A stretch of DNA of 64,000 nt from DASZMX01 sp035551475 (lineage in GTDB: Bacteria; Verrucomicrobiota; Verrucomicrobiia; Limisphaerales; Palsa-1400), in assembly GCA_035551475.1 (NCBI GenBank), contig DASZMX010000091.1, positions 1-64,000 on the forward strand, read 5' to 3'. The notes beneath the pieces were generated by a model. It worked only from the letters and a program-made list of their open reading frames with translations, was not told where the DNA came from and searched no databases. The number at the start of each line of letters is the position of its first letter. The stretch's first letter is position 1. Shown here piece by piece: positions 33,891 to 40,660 of the stretch. Position numbers and translations under genes: made by a program.

Positions 33891-34614
33891 CCGGCCGCAA
33901 TTCAATGCGGTCGGAAAGATTTTCATCTAAAAATTGCGGGCCGCCTGCCGCGTAGGTTCCGGCCAGCGCCGACGCCCACTTATCCAGCATCAACATGATA
34001 TTGAGAACTTCCCGCTCGCTCTGGCCGAGAGCCACCGGGCCGTGATTGATCATGAGAATGACTTTCGGAGCCGCACCGTGCTCGGCTTTGAATTGTCGCA
34101 ACGATTCCCGCAACGTTGCGGCCAGGCGAATGCCCGGATCGACATATGGAACCACCGCCAGATGCCGCCCGCACACCACGATCGCATCGGGAAAAATATG
34201 GCGGCGAAACGGCTCCGCGCCGAGCTTGCTGCAAAGAATTTTCAAGACCGAGACGCTGTGCGTGTGGCCAATCCATTTGGCGCCGCCTTCCCGCAAACAG
34301 ATCGCGTGCAAAAAAGTTTCGACCGAAGGCAATTTTGCCGTGGCATCCACGCGCGCGGCCTCCAGGATTTGACGCACTTCCTGGTCGCTGACATCCGCGC
34401 GATCCATCGCGGCCAGAATGGAATCCGTTTTCACACGCGTGAATCCGTCCGCCTCGATTGTCCGTAGCTCGCAGCCAGAGGCTTTGACGTAAAACGTGCC
34501 GTCCCCCATATCGGCGCTGGTGTTGCCTTCGCCGAGAATGGCCAAATGGCGGTCTTCCCGGCCCAGCTCGTTGGACAACTGAATGAGGCGCGGCAAAATG
34601 CGAGGATCGTTCAT
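33856..34614 (-). CDS. Class II aldolase/epimerase family protein
   Basis: 252 aa. Fold and zinc site of the FucA/RhaD/AraD family: Glu in SVETFLHAIC, His pair in IGHTHSVSVL, and third His in MINHGPVALG; the phosphate-binding GEGNTSADMGDGTFYVKASG is also present. Members cleave L-fuculose-1-P or L-rhamnulose-1-P, or epimerise L-ribulose-5-P. The ATG overlaps the kinase stop (ATGA). Because a second aldolase domain is present in RhaE next door, this one may act on a different sugar phosphate, such as fuculose-1-P or (with the arabinose isomerase) ribulose-5-P. Sequence inspection alone does not decide. Confidence 0.82.
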   Translation of the reverse strand: MNDPRILPRLIQLSNELGREDRHLAILGEGNTSADMGDGTFYVKASGCELRTIEADGFTRVKTDSILAAMDRADVSDQEVRQILEAARVDATAKLPSVETFLHAICLREGGAKWIGHTHSVSVLKILCSKLGAEPFRRHIFPDAIVVCGRHLAVVPYVDPGIRLAATLRESLRQFKAEHGAAPKVILMINHGPVALGQSEREVLNIMLMLDKWASALAGTYAAGGPQFLDENLSDRIELRPDEHHRRRQLGQ

Positions 34615-36083
34615 AGGCGAAAAAATTTCTGAAAACGCCCGGCGGCCTCATCCCAGACGCCAGGCCGTTGCGGCTCGAAAATCTTGGTGACAACCGAACG
34701 ACACACCAGCGCCCGCACCTCGGAGAGAGAGCCCAACTCGCCCAAGCCATGCAACTGCATCGCGATATTGCCCACGGAGGCGGCCTCCACCGGCCCGGCG
34801 ATCACCACGCAATTCAAAGCGTCGGCGGTGAATTGGTTCAGGAGATCGTTTTGCGAACCGCCGCCGATAATATGTATTTTTGTGACGGCCTTGCCCGTCA
34901 CGCGCGCCAAAGCCTCCTTCACAAATCGGCACTTTAAAGCGAGGCTTTCCAAAACCATTCGCGTCACGGCAGCCGGTTCGCTCGGCATTGTCTGGGCCGT
35001 GCGCGCGCCGAAGGCGGCGATGGCTTGCAGCATGTCGGCCGGCGCATCGAACTCCGGCGCATTGGGATCAAGGCACGCCGCAAAAGCCCCCGACTTCTGC
35101 GCACCCGCGAAGAGGCTGGGATAACTTAATACCGCCCCGCCGCGGCTCCACGCTGCCAGGCACTCCTGCAAAATCCACATGCCCGTGATGTTCTTCAGGA
35201 ACCGCGTTGTTCCGAACACCCCGCCTTCATTGGAAAACGACGCCTCGTAACTGGACTCGGAAATAACCGGCTGCGCCAATTCCCGCCCCAGGAGCGACCA
35301 GGTGCCCGAACTCAAAAAGACCGGCTCGCTTTCTTCCGCCGGGACGCCGGCCACGGCCGAGGCGGTGTCGTGTCCGGCCGGAGTTATCACACGAAGATTT
35401 TTCGCTCCCGTCTCCTCCGCCAATTCCGGGCGCAATGCTCCCAGCGCGGCCCCAGCCTCGACCGTTGCGCCGAAGAGATGCGCGGGCAGCCCCATGGCCG
35501 AGATTAATTCAGAATCCCATTGCTGCGTGCGCGGATTGAGCAATTGGCTGGTGCTGGCAATCGATTTCTCATTGACAGCTATGCCGGTCAAAAAATAATG
35601 CAGCAAGTCCGGCAGAAAAAGCAGGCGCGCTGCCCGTTCCAGCCGCGGGCCTTCGGCCAGCAATTGATAAAGCGTATTGAAGAACATGAACTGAATCCCC
35701 GTGCGCTCATAGATGGCGCGCCGCGGCATCAAACGCTCCGCGCGCTCCGGCATGCCTTGCGTGCGGCTGTCCCGATATTGAAACGGGCGCGCGATCAATT
35801 CTCCTTTGTGATCGAGCAACCCGTAATCGACCCCCCATGTGTCCACGCCAATCGAGACAAGCGCCGCGCCATGCTGTCGCGCAGCCTGCGCAATGCCTTG
35901 CTTGATGGCGCGAAGAAGCTCCTCGATGTTCCAATGCCAGCCGTCTGCTTCTTTGACAGGCGAATTGGGAAACCGCGATAATTCGCTGACCTCCAGGCGG
36001 GCGCCATCGTAAACGCCCGCCAGCACGCGGCCGCTGCCGGCGCCAAGATCGACCGCGAGATGAACTTGTCTCTTAAGCGCCAT
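34611..36083 (-). CDS. rhaB: Rhamnulokinase
   Basis: 490 aa, FGGY carbohydrate kinase. AVDLGAGSGRVLAGVYDG (phosphate 1), SIGVDTWGVDYGLLD, PFQYRDSRTQGM, STSQLLNPRTQQWD, PAGHDTASAVAGVP, LSSGTWSLLGREL and IIGGGSQNDLLNQFTADAL match RhaB. It phosphorylates L-rhamnulose to L-rhamnulose-1-phosphate in the cytoplasm; some members also accept L-fuculose or L-ribulose. Start ATG 36083 lies within the last 11 bases of the DeoR gene, and its stop overlaps the aldolase start. Confidence 0.9.
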   Translation of the reverse strand: MALKRQVHLAVDLGAGSGRVLAGVYDGARLEVSELSRFPNSPVKEADGWHWNIEELLRAIKQGIAQAARQHGAALVSIGVDTWGVDYGLLDHKGELIARPFQYRDSRTQGMPERAERLMPRRAIYERTGIQFMFFNTLYQLLAEGPRLERAARLLFLPDLLHYFLTGIAVNEKSIASTSQLLNPRTQQWDSELISAMGLPAHLFGATVEAGAALGALRPELAEETGAKNLRVITPAGHDTASAVAGVPAEESEPVFLSSGTWSLLGRELAQPVISESSYEASFSNEGGVFGTTRFLKNITGMWILQECLAAWSRGGAVLSYPSLFAGAQKSGAFAACLDPNAPEFDAPADMLQAIAAFGARTAQTMPSEPAAVTRMVLESLALKCRFVKEALARVTGKAVTKIHIIGGGSQNDLLNQFTADALNCVVIAGPVEAASVGNIAMQLHGLGELGSLSEVRALVCRSVVTKIFEPQRPGVWDEAAGRFQKFFRL

Positions 36084-36837
36084 GCGTGATGAGCTTGCCT
36101 CCCCCTTTTCGCAGCGCGTTTTTTACCGCGGACGGCGGCGGACGGTCGGTGATGAGCGCATCAAAGTCCGACAGCGCCCCGAAAATAAATGAGGATTTGC
36201 TGCCCGTCTTGGTGTGATCCGCGAGCAACACGGCTTGATCGGCCAGCTCGATAATTTTTCGTTTTAAGCCAGCCTGCTCGCCGTTCGCTTCGCTTGCCCC
36301 TCGCGCCGCATCGACGCCGCGACACGAGAGAAATGCTTTTTGGATGTGAAACGATTCGAGAGCCAGGTCGGCCAGCGACCCCTGGCAGGACAGCGAACGT
36401 GGGTTCACGGCGCCGCCCACAACGATCACTTGAATGGCCGGCCGGCGGGAAAGTTCGATGGCCGCTTTAAGCGCGTTCGTCACAACCGTCAGTTCGATAT
36501 TTGACAGGGCGGCCGCCAAATGAAACACCGTGGAGCTGGCGTCGAATAACACCGTGTCGCCCGGCTGGATCAGGGGCAAGGCCAGTTGGGCAATGGCGCG
36601 CTTTTCGGCCACATTGGCATTCTCGCGGCTATTTAACGAAAGATCGCGGCGGCTGTCGTCCGCGCAGACCGCACCGCCGTGCCGGCGCGACAGCCTCCCG
36701 TCCGCCTCCAATTCCTCAAAATCACGCCGCACCGTCTCCGCGGTGATGCCCAACTCCCGCGCCACGGTGACAGTGCTGACCGCTTCCGCTTTCAGCAGCA
36801 TGTCCAGAATACGGCGATGTCGTTCGACGGCCAGCAT
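36073..36837 (-). CDS. DeoR-family transcriptional regulator of the sugar island
   Basis: 254 aa. N-terminal winged helix (RHRRILDMLLKAEAVSTVTVARELGITAETVRRDFEELEADGRLSRRHGG runs over residues about 6-55) and a C-terminal sugar-phosphate sensor domain with FDASSTVFHLAAAL, TNALKAAIELS, VVVGGAVNP-like and LLADHTKTG motifs. It is the first gene of the minus-strand operon and divergent from rhaE with 68 AT-rich bases between them, the position expected for a local regulator of both directions, like the DeoR-type RhaR described in other phyla. Probable inducer: a sugar phosphate of the pathway. Confidence 0.9.
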   Translation of the reverse strand: MLAVERHRRILDMLLKAEAVSTVTVARELGITAETVRRDFEELEADGRLSRRHGGAVCADDSRRDLSLNSRENANVAEKRAIAQLALPLIQPGDTVLFDASSTVFHLAAALSNIELTVVTNALKAAIELSRRPAIQVIVVGGAVNPRSLSCQGSLADLALESFHIQKAFLSCRGVDAARGASEANGEQAGLKRKIIELADQAVLLADHTKTGSKSSFIFGALSDFDALITDRPPPSAVKNALRKGGGKLITHGA

Positions 36838-36858
36838 GATTGAATTTCTGTTTTTTAA

Positions 36859-36887
36859 TTGTTTTTAAGGCGAAATCAAGCTTATAA
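36859..36887 (+). promoter_or_regulatory. Candidate rhaE promoter in the divergent AT-rich gap
   Basis: TTGTTT (36859-36864), 17 bases, then TTATAA (36882-36887), in the 68-base AT-rich gap between the regulator and rhaE. It implies a leader of only about 12 bases. No Shine-Dalgarno is seen before the rhaE ATG. The DeoR operator should lie in this gap but I see no clear repeat. Confidence 0.4.
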
Positions 36888-36905
36888 AAAAAGAAAATCA
36901 AAAAT

Positions 36906-39095
36906 ATGACCTTCCGCCACGTGCAAAATCTCTGGGACGACGCCCAAGCGGCGCGCCTTTCTCCGCTGGAACTTTTGGTGGCCCGCTCCAATTGGCTGGG
37001 GGCCGATCAGCGCATCACCAACACGGGCGGCGGCAACACGTCATCCAAACTCACGGAGACCGATCCTCTGACTGGCGCGGCGACGGAAGTTTTATGGGTG
37101 AAAGGTTCCGGCGGCGATTTGCGCACTGCCAAGGCCGAAAATTTTTCGTCGCTTTATCAGGATAAATTGGCCGGCTTGCAGCGGACCTACGCCGCGCGCC
37201 CCGACAAAGGTCTGAAGGCGCCTGGGGAAGATGCCATGGTCGGCATGTATTCCCATTGTACTTTTAATTTGAATCCGCGCGCCACTTCCATCGACACGCC
37301 GCTGCACAGTTTTTTGCCCGGGAAACACGTTGATCACACGCATCCCAACGCGATCATCGCGATCGCGGCGAGCCGCCGTTGCCAGGAATTGACACAAAAG
37401 ATTTTCGCCGGCGAAATGGCTTACGTGCCCTGGATGCGTCCGGGGTTTGAACTGGGCCTGGCCATGCAAGACTTGGCGAAAAAGAACCCGAATTTGCTGG
37501 CCATCATGATGGGACAACACGGCCTGATTTCCTGGGACGATGATGCCAAAGGCTGCTATCTCAGAACTCTCGATTGCATCGAACGGGCGAGCGATTACAT
37601 CGCCAAGGCTTACGAAGCGGCGGGCGGTGACGAAAAGGCTTTTGGCGGCGCGAACTGCGCGTCGTTGCCCGAGGCGAAGCGGCGCGAAGTCTGGGCGGCG
37701 ATTTTGCCGTGGCTGCGCGGCCAACTCTCCCAGCAAAAACGCGTCATCGGCGCCATGCAGGACGACGAAAAGACTTTGCGCTTCGTCAATTCCAAGGACG
37801 CCCCGCGTTTGGCGGAGCTCGGGACAAGCTGCCCGGACCATTTTCTCCGCACAAAAATCAAACCGCTTTACGTCGCGTGGCAGCCGCAAACGGAGGACGT
37901 GACGGCGTTAAAAAACAAATTGGCGGCGGGCCTTGCGCAATACCGTCAGGATTACGCGGCTTATTACAACCGCTGCAAACATGCCAATTCGCCCGCGATG
38001 CGCGATCCCAATCCCACGGTTGTCCTAATCCCCGGACTCGGTCTCGCGGCCTGGGGCAAGGACAAAAGCGAATCGCGCGTCACCGCTGAATTTTACGGCT
38101 GCGCCATTGAAGTGATGCGCGGCGCGGAAGCGATTGATGAATACGTGGCGCTGCCGCAGCAGGAAGCGTTCGACATCGAATATTGGCTGCTCGAAGAAGC
38201 CAAATTGCAGCGCATGCCGGCGGAAAAGGAACTGGCGCGGCAGGTCATTGTGGTGCTGGGCGCCGGTTCCGGCATCGGCAAGCAAACCGCGCATCGTTTG
38301 GCGAAAGACGGCGCGCAGATCGTGTGCGCAGACCTGAACGCCGAGACGGCGCAGGCCACCGCGCAGGAAATCACCGGCCAATATGGCATCGGCATCGGCG
38401 TGGCCGGCAGCGGAATTTCCGGTTGCGGCCCGGCGGTGGGATTGGCCGCCGACATCACGCGGCGCGCCAGCATTCGGGAATTGCTCGACGCCACCGCCCT
38501 CGCTTATGGGGGCTTCGATTCTATTTGTGTGACAGCGGGGATATTCGTGCCCAGCGACACCACCGGCCACATTCCCGATGACAAATGGGGGCTCACCTTC
38601 GCCATCAACGTCACCGGCAGCTATTTGGTGGCCGACGAGGCGGCGAAAACCTGGCGCGAACAAGGGCTGCGCGGCAATCTCGTCTTGACCACCAGCGCCA
38701 ACGCGGTCGTGTCGAAAAAAGGTTCGCTCGCGTACGACGCCTCCAAGGCGGCGGCGAATCATTTGGTGCGCGAGTTGGCGGTGGAATTGTCGCCGTTGGT
38801 GCGCGTGAACGGCGTCGCGCCGGCCACCGTCGTGCAAGGCAGCGCCATGTTCCCGCGCGACCGGGTCATCGGCTCGCTCGCGAAATACAAAATCGCCTAC
38901 ACGGATGACGAAGCCACCGCATCCCTGGTCAACAAGCTGGCGCAGTTTTACGCGGACCGCACGCTGACCAAGGCGGCCATCACGCCCGCCGACCAGGCCG
39001 AGGCGTATTTTCTGCTTGTCAGCCAGCGCCTGAGCAAAACGACCGGGCAAATCATTTCCGTGGACGGCGGGCTGCACGAGGCGTTTTTGCGTTAG
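36906..39095 (+). CDS. rhaE: Bifunctional rhamnulose-1-phosphate aldolase/lactaldehyde dehydrogenase RhaE
   Basis: 729 aa, two domains. Residues about 20-430 are a class II aldolase (RITNTGGGNTSSKL, VKGSGGDLRTAK, KHVDHTHPNAIIA, MGQHGLISW). Residues about 465-729 are a short-chain dehydrogenase: nucleotide site VVLGAGSGIGKQTA, catalytic Ser in LTTSANAVV, YDASKAAANHL with Tyr and Lys, and a C-terminal TGQIISVDGGLHEAF. RhaE cleaves rhamnulose-1-phosphate to DHAP and L-lactaldehyde; the dehydrogenase domain then acts on lactaldehyde, giving lactate. Divergent from the DeoR regulator. It supplies the L-lactate used by LutABC on the other strand. Confidence 0.93.
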   Translation: MTFRHVQNLWDDAQAARLSPLELLVARSNWLGADQRITNTGGGNTSSKLTETDPLTGAATEVLWVKGSGGDLRTAKAENFSSLYQDKLAGLQRTYAARPDKGLKAPGEDAMVGMYSHCTFNLNPRATSIDTPLHSFLPGKHVDHTHPNAIIAIAASRRCQELTQKIFAGEMAYVPWMRPGFELGLAMQDLAKKNPNLLAIMMGQHGLISWDDDAKGCYLRTLDCIERASDYIAKAYEAAGGDEKAFGGANCASLPEAKRREVWAAILPWLRGQLSQQKRVIGAMQDDEKTLRFVNSKDAPRLAELGTSCPDHFLRTKIKPLYVAWQPQTEDVTALKNKLAAGLAQYRQDYAAYYNRCKHANSPAMRDPNPTVVLIPGLGLAAWGKDKSESRVTAEFYGCAIEVMRGAEAIDEYVALPQQEAFDIEYWLLEEAKLQRMPAEKELARQVIVVLGAGSGIGKQTAHRLAKDGAQIVCADLNAETAQATAQEITGQYGIGIGVAGSGISGCGPAVGLAADITRRASIRELLDATALAYGGFDSICVTAGIFVPSDTTGHIPDDKWGLTFAINVTGSYLVADEAAKTWREQGLRGNLVLTTSANAVVSKKGSLAYDASKAAANHLVRELAVELSPLVRVNGVAPATVVQGSAMFPRDRVIGSLAKYKIAYTDDEATASLVNKLAQFYADRTLTKAAITPADQAEAYFLLVSQRLSKTTGQIISVDGGLHEAFLR

Positions 39096-39107
39096 GCGCC
39101 ACTATGG

Positions 39108-39163
39108 ACTTGTCATGTGCGGGCGGCGAGGCGTTCACTGAATGGCGTCGCACATAACCAAGT
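39108..39163. repeat. Interrupted inverted repeat between rhaE and araA
   Basis: ACTTG-tc-ATGTGCG pairs with CGCACAT-aac-CAAGT across a 27-base loop that itself has partial complementarity. It ends six bases before the GTG start of the isomerase gene. An RNA fold masking that start, or an operator, are both possible; there is no U-tract, so it is not a terminator. Confidence 0.4.
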
Positions 39164-39169
39164 TCATTT

Positions 39170-40660
39170 GTGATTGATTTAAAAAAGCTCGAAGTCTGGT
39201 TCGTCACTGGCAGCCAGCATTTATACGGCGCCGCCGCGCTCAAAAAGGTGGAGGCCAACGCGCGGGAAGTGGCCGGAGCGCTTCACCGCAGCGCCACGAT
39301 GCCGGTGCAGATTGTGTTCAAGCCACTGGTCACCGATGCCGCAGCGGCGACCGCGATTTGCCAGGAGGCCAGCGCCAACCGCCGCTGCATTGGATTGATT
39401 ACCTGGTGCCATACTTTCTCGCCTTCGAAAATGTGGATCAACGGCCTGAAACTTCTGCGCCGTCCCCTGCTCCATTTGCACACCCAGCATCATCGCGACA
39501 TTCCATGGCCGACGATTGACATGGATTTCATGAATCTCAACCAAGCCGCGCACGGCGATCGCGAGCATGGTTTCATCATGAGCCGGATGCGCCTGGAACG
39601 AAAAGTCGTCGTGGGCCACTGGAAAGAAACTGGCGTGCATCAGCGCATCGCGGCCTGGGCGCGAGCCGCCGCCGCCTGGCACGATTGGCAGGATGCGAAA
39701 TTCTGCCGTTTTGGCGACAATATGCGCGACGTGGCAGTCACCGAAGGAGACAAGGTCGCCGCGCAAATTCAATTCGGCTATTCAGTCAATGGTTACGGCG
39801 TGGGCGATCTCGCCGCAGCCATCAAGGCCGTCACCGACTCCGAAATCGACGCGCTGCTTAAAGATTACGACGCGCGCTACACCGTCGCCCCCAAGCTGCG
39901 CAAATCGGGCGCGATGCGCGCTGCGTTGCGCGAGGCGGCGCGCATTGAAAGTGGTTTGCGGGCGTTTCTTACCGCCGGAGATTTTCGCGGTTTCACCGAC
40001 ACCTTTGAAGATTTGCACGGCTTGGCCCAATTGCCCGGCCTGCCCGTACAACGGCTGATGGCGGAAGGCTACGGCTTCGGCGCCGAGGGGGATTGGAAAG
40101 CGGCTGCGCTGCTGCGCGCCATGAAAGTCATGGCGGCGGGGCTGAAAGGCGGCGCCTCGTTCATGGAGGATTACACCTATCATTTGGCCCCCGGCGGCGC
40201 GAAAGTCCTCGGCGCGCACATGCTGGAAATCTGTCCCAGCATCGCGCAGTCCAAGCCGTCCCTGGAGGTTCACCCGTTGGGCATCGGCGGCAAGGCCGAC
40301 CCCGTGCGATTGGTGTTCGACACCCCGCCAGGCGCCGGTTTGAATGCCTCGATGATTGACATGGGCTCGCGCTTCCGGCTGTTGGTGAACGAGGTGGAGG
40401 TCGTGGCGGCGGACAAGCCGCTGGCTCGGCTGCCCGTGGCGCGCGCGATCTGGAAATGCCGCCCGGATTTTGCCACTGCGGCCGCCGCCTGGATTTATGC
40501 GGGCGGCGCCCATCACACCGGATTCAGCCAGACCGTCACCACGGAGATGTTGGAAGATTTTGCGGCCATCGCGGGGCTGGAACTCTTGATTATTGACAAG
40601 GACACGCGCCTGCGTGAGTTCAAAAAGGAATTGCGCAGCAATGAAGCCTATTACCGATGA
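39170..40660 (+). CDS. araA: L-arabinose isomerase
   Basis: 496 aa from a GTG start (VIDLKKLEVWFVTGSQHLYG). It converts L-arabinose to L-ribulose with a divalent metal. All four metal ligands are visible: Glu in GYGFGAEGDWK, Glu in FMEDYTYH, His in LGAHMLEICPS and His in GGAHHTGFS. CHTFSPSKMWI and HLHTQHHRDIPW are also family signatures. It follows rhaE by 74 bases, although no araB or araD under those names is adjacent; the kinase and class II aldolase/epimerase across the promoter could supply these steps, or the isomerase may act on a deoxysugar. Its TGA abuts the stop of the opposite-strand gene (TGATCA at 40658-40663). Confidence 0.93.
   Translation: MIDLKKLEVWFVTGSQHLYGAAALKKVEANAREVAGALHRSATMPVQIVFKPLVTDAAAATAICQEASANRRCIGLITWCHTFSPSKMWINGLKLLRRPLLHLHTQHHRDIPWPTIDMDFMNLNQAAHGDREHGFIMSRMRLERKVVVGHWKETGVHQRIAAWARAAAAWHDWQDAKFCRFGDNMRDVAVTEGDKVAAQIQFGYSVNGYGVGDLAAAIKAVTDSEIDALLKDYDARYTVAPKLRKSGAMRAALREAARIESGLRAFLTAGDFRGFTDTFEDLHGLAQLPGLPVQRLMAEGYGFGAEGDWKAAALLRAMKVMAAGLKGGASFMEDYTYHLAPGGAKVLGAHMLEICPSIAQSKPSLEVHPLGIGGKADPVRLVFDTPPGAGLNASMIDMGSRFRLLVNEVEVVAADKPLARLPVARAIWKCRPDFATAAAAWIYAGGAHHTGFSQTVTTEMLEDFAAIAGLELLIIDKDTRLREFKKELRSNEAYYR

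Noticed and set aside
34611..36083. Ribulokinase AraB
   Set aside because: The AVDLGAGSGR start, STSQLLNPRTQQWD and 490-aa length fit rhamnulokinase; bacterial AraB is about 560 aa with a different N-terminus.
39170..40660. L-fucose isomerase
   Set aside because: The motifs VTGSQHLYG, CHTFSPSKMW and FMEDYTYH are those of L-arabinose isomerase; FucI is about 590 aa with different motifs.
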